From a virus: a stretch of 64,000 bases of DNA. The stretch covers positions 1 through 64,000 of IMG/VR virus record IMGVR_UViG_3300037041_001875; one strand, given 5' to 3'. The notes below the pieces were generated by a model that had not been told where the DNA came from, made no database searches, and saw nothing but the letters and a program-made list of their open reading frames with translations. Of this stretch, positions 7,176 to 14,845 are shown in pieces. A program made the position numbers and the translations under genes. Within the stretch, counting starts at the first letter, position 1. Each line of letters starts with the position of its first letter.

Positions 7176-7802
7176 ATGCGAACGCTAACCCGTGAATTCT
7201 ACATAGCAAAAGACGGCCAAAAAGTAACGTCCAACAAACTGCCGGAAGAAAGTGCCGTCTGCTATATTTCCACAGCGGCAAGTGGTCGAGTGAGTGTCCA
7301 GTTTTTCATTGGAAAACAGAGTAAACCGGATAAGTACCTCGCCTACAAATCACGCGAATCAGCAAACACTGCAATCGAAGCTTTTTTTGATAATTTGGTA
7401 CGTGTTTACGCGTATAAACAGGAACAAAAAGAGCGACAAAAACTAGCGCGGCAAGCGGCAAAAGCTGAATTCGAAGGAACGATAGGATCTGTTTTTGTAG
7501 CGTCATGGGGCTATGACCAAACGAACGTCGACGCATACCAGATCACGGCCCGAATCAATAATCAAACCGTCGAGGTGGTTGAAATCGGTTTCGAGCACCT
7601 CCCCGAGGAAAGCAAAGGTTACAGCTCGATGGCCGAAAATGTTAAACCTTTACCGGTATCGGCAGAAAAAGCCGCAAAAATGCCAAAATTGTTGGCGCGC
7701 ATTACCGCGAAGGACAGTATTCAAGTAGCAAACAAACGGAGCGCTGGCAACGCGGATTTATGGGACGGTGCGCGTAGTTATTACCATTCCTGGTATGCGT
7801 GA
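7176..7802 (+). CDS. Conserved-type 208-aa protein with SWGYDQTN motif
   Basis: Residues about 108-122 (VFVASWGYDQTNVDAYQI) match a motif I associate with a widespread family of hypothetical phage/plasmid proteins in which a WGYDQTNVDFY-type segment precedes a beta domain. The N-terminal half contains a Lys/Gln-rich helix. Three bases separate it from the upstream gene. Function is unknown for the family as far as I recall. Confidence 0.7.
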   Translation: MRTLTREFYIAKDGQKVTSNKLPEESAVCYISTAASGRVSVQFFIGKQSKPDKYLAYKSRESANTAIEAFFDNLVRVYAYKQEQKERQKLARQAAKAEFEGTIGSVFVASWGYDQTNVDAYQITARINNQTVEVVEIGFEHLPEESKGYSSMAENVKPLPVSAEKAAKMPKLLARITAKDSIQVANKRSAGNADLWDGARSYYHSWYA

Positions 7803-7817
7803 ACGAAAGGCGAAACA

Positions 7818-8009
7818 ATGACAAAAACAATGTATGCAGTTATTCGGTTATCATCCGACGGTCATAAGTGGCTCGATATGAGTACTTTGGCCAATTTGCG
7901 CGAAGAAGCACAATTAAAAGCGGATAACATGGACAATGAATTGCCACAATGGGCAAAAAACAATCGGCAAATCCAAGTCATTGAAACGACTTTGATTTAT
8001 GCCGGCTAA
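7818..8009 (+). CDS. Hypothetical 63-aa protein
   Basis: The protein begins MTKTMYAVIRLSSDGHKW, a beta-strand followed by a helix. GAAAGGCGAAAC precedes the ATG. Small, acidic/basic balanced, unrecognised. Confidence 0.6.
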   Translation: MTKTMYAVIRLSSDGHKWLDMSTLANLREEAQLKADNMDNELPQWAKNNRQIQVIETTLIYAG

Positions 8010-8030
8010 CAGAAAGGAAAAGGGCAACAA

Positions 8031-8660
8031 ATGGCGCAAAGAAGGACACCGGTCGAAAAATGGCTCGAGCAGGCACTAGGAACGGACGAAACGCGCCCGT
8101 TCTTGCTTAAACCTGCCGTTTCGGCAGACGATGAGAATATCAGAGCTTGCACCGATGGCCATAGACTGCACGTTGCGAGTTCTAAACTCTACACTGCGGA
8201 AATCAAAAATGAATGGCAAGCTCCCACGGATTGCATGTTCAAACCACGAAAAGGTTTCAAAATATCAAACAAGTTCTTACGAACGGCGCTTGTTGATGAA
8301 ATCAACGAAATAATCAACGAAAATCTAAATTCCAAGCTAGTCGAGCAAATATCAGAACTAAACCGTAGCTCTGAACTGTTCAGTGCTATCAAATGCGAAA
8401 CGCACCGAGACACCTTCGAAGAAGCAATCAAAGAAACGCTGGCCACCTTGCGTGAATACCGAAATCCGCGAAGCATGGTATCGTTGAAAAAGTGGCTCGG
8501 CGTTAACGTAACTGTAAATCCATTATATTTACTCGAGGCACTCAATTACCGACTAGCCAATTATGTGAATCTGAACTCCGATGGTGACGAGCTTGGACCA
8601 GTGATTGTGGAATATCTTGACGTAAAACTCGCCGCATGCATAATGCCGATGAGACACTAA
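8031..8660 (+). CDS. Miniature DNA polymerase sliding-clamp-like protein (DnaN-like)
   Basis: The 209-aa protein has CTDGHRLHVAS at residues about 40-50, matching the ATDGHRLA signature of bacterial beta clamps, a VNPLYLLEAL segment like the start of clamp domain III, and ends ACIMPMRH, like the clamp ending of the VMPMRL type. Bacterial DnaN is about 366 aa with three clamp domains per subunit, so this would be a two-domain or degenerate version; a ring would need a trimer. It might act with the family A polymerase encoded at 19442-21952. Family call from motifs only. Confidence 0.6.
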   Translation: MAQRRTPVEKWLEQALGTDETRPFLLKPAVSADDENIRACTDGHRLHVASSKLYTAEIKNEWQAPTDCMFKPRKGFKISNKFLRTALVDEINEIINENLNSKLVEQISELNRSSELFSAIKCETHRDTFEEAIKETLATLREYRNPRSMVSLKKWLGVNVTVNPLYLLEALNYRLANYVNLNSDGDELGPVIVEYLDVKLAACIMPMRH

Positions 8661-8674
8661 CGAAAGGAACGGAC

Positions 8675-9046
8675 GTGGCTAAAGTAAAGCTTTTATTGAG
8701 AAAGATGCTAAAAGACGGTCAGGTCGTCGACCTAGTCGACGCGTGGACGGCAAACATGCGGGCAAAGATCGAAGCCCATGACTATGGCGACGCCGAGCCA
8801 TATATGGTGGCAGTAGCTCACGCATCTGTGCGCAGGCATGCTCGCGTTATGGCCGAGTTGTCTACCGATGAAGGCGTGATTTTTCCGCCGGTTATCCCAA
8901 AGAAAGTAAGAGAACCTTTACTTCGAGCGCTCAACGAAGCAATAGACGTTTGTGACGGCGCACACTTAGGCAGGCAATACGACCAGGCAAAGAAACACGG
9001 CACGTGGCCGCCACCCAAAGAAACCTGGATCAAAAAAGAACCATGA
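8675..9046 (+). CDS. Hypothetical 123-aa helical protein
   Basis: The start is placed at the GTG at 8675, which follows AAAGGAACGGAC; a longer frame begins inside the clamp gene. The protein is helical and basic at its C-terminus (KETWIKKEP). No motif recognised. Confidence 0.55.
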   Translation: MAKVKLLLRKMLKDGQVVDLVDAWTANMRAKIEAHDYGDAEPYMVAVAHASVRRHARVMAELSTDEGVIFPPVIPKKVREPLLRALNEAIDVCDGAHLGRQYDQAKKHGTWPPPKETWIKKEP

Positions 9047-9062
9047 ACAAGGAGCAAAAAAG

Positions 9063-9407
9063 ATGAAAAAGCTACATTGGCTCGTGATTGTGCTCGCGTG
9101 TTCCTCGCCGCCATGTTTGTGGACTGCTTGTGAACAAGCAGACGAGCAAGAGTCATACGAAACCGTTCAAGATTGTGGTGAGTTTTATCAAGCTTTGCTC
9201 AATGAGTGGACAATCTGCTCGGACGGCGACGAGCAGATCAAGAAAAATTTGTCGAACATGCAACAATGGTGCGAAACCACAGTGAAATCGGTAAATATTC
9301 CCATATCGGTGTATAACGAGTGCATCGACGTAGGCATTGGTTGCGATATGTCGACCGGTCACGTGATCATCATCGAGCCATGCCTCATCGTTATCAATGC
9401 AGAGTGA
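9063..9407 (+). CDS. Secreted Cys-rich protein
   Basis: This 114-aa protein starts with a signal peptide (MKKLHWLVIVLACSSPPCL) followed by at least six Cys residues in the mature part, suggesting export and disulfides. A Cys shortly after the hydrophobic segment (WTACEQ) resembles a lipobox but with Trp at -3, so lipoprotein status is doubtful. It ends the rightward cluster, facing the transglycosylase gene on the other strand 12 bases away. It could act in the envelope, for instance in superinfection exclusion; that is speculation. Confidence 0.6.
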   Translation: MKKLHWLVIVLACSSPPCLWTACEQADEQESYETVQDCGEFYQALLNEWTICSDGDEQIKKNLSNMQQWCETTVKSVNIPISVYNECIDVGIGCDMSTGHVIIIEPCLIVINAE

Positions 9408-9418
9408 TCGAACCTGCC

Positions 9419-10078
9419 TCAAAAAATCCGATTCACTAAAATTTGCGTTTCATCGAGCAAGAACGGTCGGATCTTTTCGGCCAGTTTTAGCCGGCCACGA
9501 ATGATCTGTGCTGTGCGCACAGTGCGCGCTGAACAGCTTCCACTTGCGTAGCCAGCTAAACCGCCGCTGCATGCGCCTCGAGCGCCTGTATTTCGGCACT
9601 TCTCTGCATCGAGCACCAGGGACCCCCCGCATTCTTGAACGACCCTGGCCAGCCAACGAGCGCCACATGCCGCTTGGCCCTCGGCCGTGGCCAGATCGCA
9701 CCCACGTTTGGCTTTGCCGTGGACCTGGACTAGGCCAAGCTCGCCAAGTCGACCTCGAGCTGACGTGTCGAACGAGCTCTCCTTGTAGGCCATGGCAATG
9801 AAGAGTGCAGGATCGAGCCCAACGTCCGCCGCGGCGCCAGCTAGGGCGACCTCGAAGCGTTCACTTTCTCTCCATCTTGGGTCGTTTGCAGGGGTGTGAT
9901 CGCGCTCGAGCAGGTAAGCTACAGCTCCAAGGGGCCTTGTTTGGCCCGTATTAGGCTCGGCCGGCTCGGCAAAAGCTGGTTTCAGATTGCACGTTTCGAA
10001 GATTATTGCGAGGCAAATCCCTATAAACAAGGCGAGAAATACAAATTTCATTCCAGCGGTTAAGTCTCGTCGATCCAT
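9419..10078 (-). CDS. Membrane-anchored lytic transglycosylase (SLT-type)
   Basis: The 219-aa protein has an N-terminal membrane/signal segment (about residues 9-33) and a soluble-lytic-transglycosylase-like domain: ALFIAMAYKESSFD places the catalytic Glu near residue 98, and GELGLVQVHG matches the conserved GxxGLxQ strand. Such enzymes cleave the glycan chain of peptidoglycan in the periplasm, here for entry or release. The start at 10078 is set by GGAGG six bases upstream; longer frames lack it. Extra Cys residues in the C-terminal part suggest disulfides. It is the last gene of the long leftward operon, downstream of the gene-free 10.1-10.9 kb region. Confidence 0.8.
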   Translation of the reverse strand: MDRRDLTAGMKFVFLALFIGICLAIIFETCNLKPAFAEPAEPNTGQTRPLGAVAYLLERDHTPANDPRWRESERFEVALAGAAADVGLDPALFIAMAYKESSFDTSARGRLGELGLVQVHGKAKRGCDLATAEGQAACGARWLARVVQECGGSLVLDAEKCRNTGARGACSGGLAGYASGSCSARTVRTAQIIRGRLKLAEKIRPFLLDETQILVNRIF

Positions 10079-10866
10079 TTTGTACCTCCATGTTCCATTG
10101 GTTTCAATGACCTTAGCAGGCATCGCGGATCGTTTCAATATTGACAAAGTTGCGCGACTTCTGTAGACTACGTCCCGTAAGGGGCGGTGTAGGCTTTATA
10201 TAATCAAAATATATGGAAAAAGGCGCAAAAAAGGGAATTCCCCAGCTTTCGCCGAGGAGCTCCCCATTCAACCGGACGGACTTGGAGTTACTCCGTTTTA
10301 CAGCGGGAAAGCTCAGAGTCAAGGAATATCAGCCGGCAGGATAAGGGAGCACCTCCGAAGGCGTTCGAAGACGCTCCCAGGACAACAACACAGCCGAGGG
10401 GACGAAGCGAACCTATCACGAGCTCCAGGGGAACGCAAGTTGCGCGGCTTGTGCGGAAAATGTGCGGCCTTAAAATGTATCTGAGCCCCGCGTGGAATCT
10501 AACAAGGCGCTTCATCCATCCTGGTTCCGCACGGGGCTCGTTTTCCGTGCGAAAAGAGGGCGGTGCGCCCGCGGCCGGCAGTTGTATGCAGTTATATGCA
10601 CTTTATGGTATAACTATGTATTACCTTGCCGCCGAAACGGTAAACTCAACTACACCGGGCCTCGGAGCATTTTTTGCTTGTCTCGGGGAGCTCTCCGCGG
10701 TATCATAAAAGTGGCTCCGTTGCAGGTTCCTGTCTAATACCCAGCAGGGGCCTGCATCGCCTGCCCATCTAGGCCTCGGCGCGGTTCGCTGGTCTCTTTA
10801 AGACAGTTCCGGCTTTCTCTAAGGGCTAGAGCTTTGGATGGCACGAGCCTCGCCGAGGCCCCCTTT
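10079..10866 (+). ncRNA. Gene-free 788-bp region, candidate large structured RNA
   Basis: No convincing coding frame on either strand. Downstream of the plus promoter at 10141-10169 lie many stable stems: GGCG(10223)...CGCC enclosing GGGAATTCCC, GGAGTTACTCC, GGGAGC 10345-10350 with GCTCCC 10373-10378, CGCACGG 10528-10534 with CCGTGCG 10545-10551 (competing with AGCCCCG 10484-10490 / CGGGGCT 10532-10538), GGGCG-GTG-CGCCC 10558-10570 and GTTATA/TATAAC. Strand is inferred from the promoter. The region could instead be an origin or a long leader; it also lies between CheR and the transglycosylase on the minus strand. Confidence 0.4.
10141..10169 (+). promoter_or_regulatory. Sigma-70-type promoter
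   Basis: TTGACA at 10141-10146 and TAGACT at 10164-10169 with a 17-bp spacer. It points away from the transglycosylase gene into a region without plus-strand genes, hence the non-coding RNA proposal. Confidence 0.55.
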
Positions 10867-11661
10867 TCAAACCTTCGTGTACAACATGGGCTCGAGCTCC
10901 CGGAAGAGCCCGTGCGGCGGCTTCGGGTCGGGAGGTCCGATGCCCAGCAGGCCGTGTTGCTTGAGCGCCTTCGAAATCTCTGTGAAGGTATCCTCGACGA
11001 CCGATTCCTCGAGGTACATGAGCAGATGCCGGCAGAGCACGAGGTCATAGACCGCTGGCTCGGCGCCCCACCAATCGCCCGTTCTGGTCCGCACGTCGGC
11101 GATCCTGGCGTGGATGCGCTCCGCGAGCTCGGGAATGAGCCGCATACGGCTCCCACGGATCTCCACGAGGGACTTCCAAACCCTCGCCGTCAAGAAGGTC
11201 AGCTTGTTCAAATGCCTCTTGGGAAAGGCCGGGTTCATGGCATTCTTGACGCACTTGGGCGAGATGTCCAGGGCGTCAATCGTGATGTTCTTCGCCGTGG
11301 TGAACTGGTGCAAGAGCAGGGCAATCGTGGCGAGTTCATGCCCGTCGGAGCACCCAAGAGACAGAACTCGCACGCTCTCGCCGGACCGGATTCGGCAGAG
11401 AAAGTGCCGCTGCAAGGCTTCCCAGAACGTGTGATTTCGACCGAAGTACGTCGAGTGCACCAGGCCATGATCGGCCAAGTTCGGCATCTCTTGGTCAATG
11501 TTCTCTCGGAGGTGTACTAAATAGGCCTTGGCCGTGGGGAATCCGCGAGAATGCGCATATTTTTTGATATGCCTCGCTGAGAAGTTTTTGACCACCGCAA
11601 TCTGAGCTCCAGTGTGCTCAACGAGAACGGCGCAGAACTGGGCATAAACCTTCTTTTCCAC
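10867..11661 (-). CDS. cheR: CheR-type SAM-dependent methyltransferase
   Basis: The 264-aa protein fits CheR: a short helical N-terminal domain, the SAM-binding segment VRVLSLGCSDGHELATIAL (about residues 95-115, CheR pattern GCSxGEE...), an IDALDIS acidic-loop strand, and VYDLVLCRHLLMYL, matching the CheR DLILCRNVLIYF strand. CheR methylates glutamates of chemoreceptors in the cytoplasm; a virus copy might retune host sensing or modify another target. The start is a GTG at 11661 with GGAGG five bases upstream. Its first 145 bases overlap the preceding zinc-ribbon gene in another frame. No CheB or receptor gene is nearby. Confidence 0.8.
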   Translation of the reverse strand: MEKKVYAQFCAVLVEHTGAQIAVVKNFSARHIKKYAHSRGFPTAKAYLVHLRENIDQEMPNLADHGLVHSTYFGRNHTFWEALQRHFLCRIRSGESVRVLSLGCSDGHELATIALLLHQFTTAKNITIDALDISPKCVKNAMNPAFPKRHLNKLTFLTARVWKSLVEIRGSRMRLIPELAERIHARIADVRTRTGDWWGAEPAVYDLVLCRHLLMYLEESVVEDTFTEISKALKQHGLLGIGPPDPKPPHGLFRELEPMLYTKV

Positions 11662-11849
11662 GACAACCTCCGATAGAAAAACAGCGCTTGCGAGGCATCG
11701 AGAATCATCTTACAGGCAGGACACCGAAATAGCCACTCCAACGGGTCACGTCTCAGGGCCGCCACGACGATCTTCTCCGCGAATTCTACTGGAATTGGGT
11801 GCCCTCGCTGGCCGCAATGGGGGCAACCGAGTACCGCTTGGTAGGTCAT
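11517..11849 (-). CDS. Zinc-ribbon protein overlapping the cheR start
   Basis: A 110-aa frame starts at 11849 (MTYQAVLGCPHCGQRG), with its ATG fused to the upstream stop as ATGA. CPHC near residue 9 and CPAC near residue 47 form a zinc ribbon. The last 48 codons lie over the cheR start in a different frame and look arbitrary, so either the genes truly overlap or a frameshift has extended a protein that once ended near 11660. Confidence 0.5.
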   Translation of the reverse strand: MTYQAVLGCPHCGQRGHPIPVEFAEKIVVAALRRDPLEWLFRCPACKMILDASQALFFYRRLSWKRRFMPSSAPFSLSTLELRLRWSKTSQRGISKNMRILADSPRPRPI

Positions 11850-12136
11850 AGGCTGGACACGAGGATCTTTGCGATGTGCTCGCGCAAGGAGGTCAGGGTT
11901 AGCGAGGAGCACCACGTCACCTCGCCGAGCAGGATAGGGTCGTCGCCGACCTCGCACGGGTGTCTGTTCCAGTAGGCCATGTAACGGCCGTCCTCGCCGT
12001 TCATCTTGATGTCAAACTCCATCTCCCGGCCGCACTTCTGGCACTCGCCGCGCCAAACATCCACATGTTGCCAGCGTAGGACTGGACACTTACAGCTTTC
12101 CATACACACCTCTAAGTATTCACTATTCTTGGTCAT
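11846..12136 (-). CDS. CxxC protein, paralog of the next gene
   Basis: The 96-aa protein has CxC and CQKC pairs (residues about 15-38) and a segment FDIKMNGEDGRYMAYW...HPCEVGD...EVTW, which matches the neighbour at 12133-12366 (SVKMSMADGNYLLQF...HGCTQGD...EVTY). The two are tandem duplicates with the same metal-binding layout. Stop-start overlaps on both sides show coupling. Unknown role. Confidence 0.65.
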   Translation of the reverse strand: MTKNSEYLEVCMESCKCPVLRWQHVDVWRGECQKCGREMEFDIKMNGEDGRYMAYWNRHPCEVGDDPILLGEVTWCSSLTLTSLREHIAKILVSSL

Positions 12137-12366
12137 TTCTCAGTTATAACGGTGTAGCCCTGCCGAGGTAAGACTTGGTTGCGTAGCAATGAGAGCGTCT
12201 TGGCTGAATACGTCACCTCGGGGGGCTCTTGGTCGCCTTGTGTGCACCCATGGTGAGTGAACTGCAAGAGGTAATTTCCGTCTGCCATGGACATTTTAAC
12301 GCTCATGTCAACCACTTGCGAACAGTAGGTGCACTTGCAGACCCATTCAGCCACATGTTGAATCAT
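12133..12366 (-). CDS. CxxC protein, tandem paralog
   Basis: The 77-aa protein has CKCTYC near residue 10 and the shared KM...DG-Y...H-C-x2-GD...EVT pattern with the gene at 11846-12136. Its TGA overlaps the ATG of that paralog. Probably a small zinc-stabilised beta fold; function unknown. Confidence 0.6.
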   Translation of the reverse strand: MIQHVAEWVCKCTYCSQVVDMSVKMSMADGNYLLQFTHHGCTQGDQEPPEVTYSAKTLSLLRNQVLPRQGYTVITEK

Positions 12367-12370
12367 GAGC

Positions 12371-13198
12371 TCATCCTTTGCGCGTCAAGGCCCACCCTAT
12401 GAGGCCCCCCACCACGGCGAGGAGCACGAGGCCCCACCATCCTCGAGCCGAGCCGTGATCGATGTTGTTGAGGGCAAAATCTTGGGCCTTGGCGTTCTGT
12501 GCCGGGTCGGCGCGGAAAATCTCCGATCGGACGCGAGCGACGAGCTTCGAGAAGGCCTCGCCGTCGAAGGACGGCGCCGTGTAGTAACCGCCTGCGATGA
12601 TAGAATCCCAGTATCGGGCGTCGTACCCAGGCCCACCGGCAATCAAATACCTCGAGGCACTCTGGTAGCCGGCATTCTGTGAGGTCGGGGAGATGCGCGT
12701 CAGGAAGTCGTCTATCGCCTCTTTCCAGTTCTTGAACGCTCGCCACTGCTCGTCGGGCACAGGATAGGTGTTGCCGGCCGTGTCGACCTCTTGCGTACCC
12801 ATCTTGTAGTAGCCGTCAGGCCACGTGCCGCGCTTCGCTCCCCAAGCGTTGTAGTGCCAGACCTTCTGGTCCCAACCACTTGAGAAGATCGCGTGTGCGG
12901 TCATGCGAGCCCGCTGGTCGGCGTTCGTGATGCCGTAGCGGGATAGGAGCGCGTCCATGTTCAGCGCGAGCTGTTGATGGTTGCCGACTTCTCCCCAGGG
13001 TGTTCGTTGTGCTTGTAGGAGCTCACCCAAGAGGATACCTCCATAGACCAGGCCAGAGAGCAGACTCACCATGAGGAAAGAGTTGATCCATATAGATACA
13101 CCTCTCCCGCGAGACGCTAGTCTACCCTTGAGCTTTTCCGCCGTCAAGCTCAAAAAACCTTTTTTTGAATTCGAGGTAGTCTCTTCTCGGGTTCGCAT
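12371..13198 (-). CDS. Membrane-anchored glucosaminidase-like wall hydrolase
   Basis: The protein of up to 275 aa has a membrane helix near residues 36-60, a domain resembling FlgJ/Mannosyl-glycoprotein endo-glucosaminidase folds (MTAHAIFSSGWDQKVWHYNAWGAKRG, where the AHAIFSSGWxxxxxxxNxWGxK pattern equals the AQAaLESGWG...NLFGIK motif) and a second membrane helix at the C-terminus (WWGLVLLAVVGGLIGWAL) with a basic end. It would cleave peptidoglycan in the periplasm. The start is uncertain: the first 25 codons overlap the HD gene and lack a ribosome site; an in-frame TTG or the ATG at 13072 are alternatives. Confidence 0.65.
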   Translation of the reverse strand: MRTREETTSNSKKGFLSLTAEKLKGRLASRGRGVSIWINSFLMVSLLSGLVYGGILLGELLQAQRTPWGEVGNHQQLALNMDALLSRYGITNADQRARMTAHAIFSSGWDQKVWHYNAWGAKRGTWPDGYYKMGTQEVDTAGNTYPVPDEQWRAFKNWKEAIDDFLTRISPTSQNAGYQSASRYLIAGGPGYDARYWDSIIAGGYYTAPSFDGEAFSKLVARVRSEIFRADPAQNAKAQDFALNNIDHGSARGWWGLVLLAVVGGLIGWALTRKG

Positions 13199-13727
13199 TG
13201 CACGTGTCCAGTTCCATGGGTCGGACCATGAGACCGTATCTCTGGCCGATGTACTTGTTTAGGAGCACCCGCCCGTAATCTCGAAAAGGCCCCTCGGGGG
13301 CTAAACTCGTGATTTCACGAGCCATTTGTAGGTCATCGGCATCGTTTATGCGCTGGATTTGTTCTTTATGCACTGGCATGCATTTATATTTATTCCAGAT
13401 CAATTTCTGCCAAATAGACTCATAATCATCAAGGTTTACACCAAGCTGCTTGAGGTAGCGCTTCACTGGTCGGGTGACGTCGCCGACGTAGGTCTCATGG
13501 GCGTCGTGTAAGAGGGCGGCGAGCTGGAGCTCGTCAGGCACCAGGCGAGACACCTCCAACGAGTGCCGCGCAACCGAGATGTGCGTCGACAAGTGGCCAT
13601 TGAACCGCAGGATTCCCGCTAGACTCCATGCAATATCTTCTATATCAATGTCTTCCATTTTGGGATCACTTAAGTCTACCCAAACACCAGAAGACACCCC
13701 TAGCCAACATGGCTCAGTTGAACTCAT
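13122..13727 (-). CDS. HD-domain phosphohydrolase (YfbR-like)
   Basis: The 201-aa protein carries H...HD...D metal ligands: ARHSLEVSRLV (His near 54), AALLHDAHETYVGDVTRPVK (His-Asp near 73-74). The GDxxxPVK ending of this motif is typical of YfbR-type 5'-deoxynucleotidases and related phage HD enzymes, which hydrolyse dNMP or dNTP. In phages such enzymes shape the nucleotide pool, for example to exclude a normal base when a modified one is used. Its ATG overlaps the upstream gene by four bases. Confidence 0.75.
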   Translation of the reverse strand: MSSTEPCWLGVSSGVWVDLSDPKMEDIDIEDIAWSLAGILRFNGHLSTHISVARHSLEVSRLVPDELQLAALLHDAHETYVGDVTRPVKRYLKQLGVNLDDYESIWQKLIWNKYKCMPVHKEQIQRINDADDLQMAREITSLAPEGPFRDYGRVLLNKYIGQRYGLMVRPMELDTCNANPRRDYLEFKKRFFELDGGKAQG

Positions 13728-14278
13728 TTAGAAATTCCCCATAACATACCAAAGGTTATCGTTCCAGCGGCAAGTAGCCCTATGCCACCCCACTTTAGCC
13801 CATTTTTGATTTTTCGAATCCTTTCTGCTCGAGCATATTCCTTTCGCTGTTCACCTACTAACGCTTGTAACCTATTAATTTCCAATTGGCTCGCTTCCAA
13901 TTGGCTCGCTCTTATTTCAGATGCTTGCCCTACAACGGTCAATTCTGCTTTAGTAGTATCAAGTAAAACATTCAATTCGTGATTTACATAATGGAAATGT
14001 TTGGCAATTTCTATCCAAATGACAATTTTTCTAAATTCTTCGGTAGGATAACACTCGCGCAATCCAGAAGGTGTCTTTATCGTGTACCCATCGGGTATTT
14101 CGGGCAGCTCGTCGGCCTTCAAGCTCCATGCGAAGGCTATTAGAGCCCAGAAAATTAGTCCGAGGATTAGATCCTTCAAGAAATCAATCAACGTCCTTTC
14201 GAGATAAACGATCTTTGAGTTCCTCGTGGGTAGCGTTAGCCATTGATTTCCTGGTCTGTTCGAAGTCGGCTCGGGCAT
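13724..14278 (-). CDS. Two-helix membrane coiled-coil protein (spanin-like)
   Basis: The protein of up to 184 aa has one membrane helix near residues 36-53, a periplasmic part with a long coiled coil (about 105-150, including the repeat ASQLEASQLE) and a C-terminal membrane helix (GGIGLLAAGTITFGMLWG). The start is uncertain: the first 30 codons overlap the upstream gene, and in-frame TTG codons follow AAAGGACG. It resembles envelope-spanning lysis proteins but no lipobox is seen. Confidence 0.55.
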   Translation of the reverse strand: MPEPTSNRPGNQWLTLPTRNSKIVYLERTLIDFLKDLILGLIFWALIAFAWSLKADELPEIPDGYTIKTPSGLRECYPTEEFRKIVIWIEIAKHFHYVNHELNVLLDTTKAELTVVGQASEIRASQLEASQLEINRLQALVGEQRKEYARAERIRKIKNGLKWGGIGLLAAGTITFGMLWGISK

Positions 14279-14567
14279 TTTGAATCACCTTCTCAACAAT
14301 TGCCGCCTTGTCCGCCAAGGTTTTCTGTTGTCCTTTCAGCTTTTCGATGGATTTGTCGCAGGATTTATTTAGGCTGTCAAGCGGTGCATTCTTCGCTCGC
14401 TCGGCGTAGTTATCCGTCAACCTGCTCGAGTTTAGCATCCACCAAAAACCTGCCACGGTGAGAAGGGCAATCCACGGAAGAATCAATAAAAGTATCACCC
14501 ACCATTTTTTGTTACGGAAAAGGCTTGTGGGATCATATAACGCCTGGTCCCATATATTTTTCAGCAT
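14184..14567 (-). CDS. Membrane-anchored coiled-coil protein
   Basis: This 127-aa protein has an N-terminal cytoplasmic stretch, one membrane helix (about residues 22-45, KWWVILLLILPWIALLTVAG) and a C-terminal coiled coil of about 60 residues. Together with the following membrane/coiled-coil gene and the wall hydrolase it may form a lysis group. Confidence 0.65.
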   Translation of the reverse strand: MLKNIWDQALYDPTSLFRNKKWWVILLLILPWIALLTVAGFWWMLNSSRLTDNYAERAKNAPLDSLNKSCDKSIEKLKGQQKTLADKAAIVEKVIQNARADFEQTRKSMANATHEELKDRLSRKDVD

Positions 14568-14578
14568 TCTGGGAGCTC

Positions 14579-14845
14579 CTACGCTTGGTGCCTCGTGGAC
14601 GTGGAATCTAGAGCAGTGACGCTTGCCTCATCTTCCACGAGTTCGCCTATTATATGCTCACGGCACATTACCCATGAGCGTCTATCGGCCGAGGTATCCC
14701 CTCGAGAAGCAATATCAAACAGAGCACACCACGTCCCACATTGGGCAGCGCCGTCACCGTAAGGGCAATTGAGCTTGCGGCCATCTTCGGCCACGAGAAC
14801 CTTAGTGGTCTTGGTATTCTTTCGGACTAGGCTAACCTTTTTCAC
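14579..14845 (-). CDS. Small Cys-motif protein downstream of CysH
   Basis: The 88-aa protein contains NCPYGDGAAQCGTWCALF (residues about 26-43) and a later Cys (VMCREH), a CP-x6-C-x2-C-x-C-like arrangement seen in small phage proteins that may bind metal. Its ATG overlaps the stop of the CysH-like gene as ATGA, so the two are made together. It may be an accessory of the sulfur cassette, or unrelated. Confidence 0.6.
   Translation of the reverse strand: MKKVSLVRKNTKTTKVLVAEDGRKLNCPYGDGAAQCGTWCALFDIASRGDTSADRRSWVMCREHIIGELVEDEASVTALDSTSTRHQA

Noticed and set aside
10079-10866. Group I intron or RNase P RNA
   Set aside because: No conserved core elements recognised on either strand, and no split gene flanks the region.
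10834-11520. Long plus-strand open frame opposite cheR
   Set aside because: Shadow of the CheR gene, whose motifs are on the minus strand; no ribosome site, arbitrary composition.
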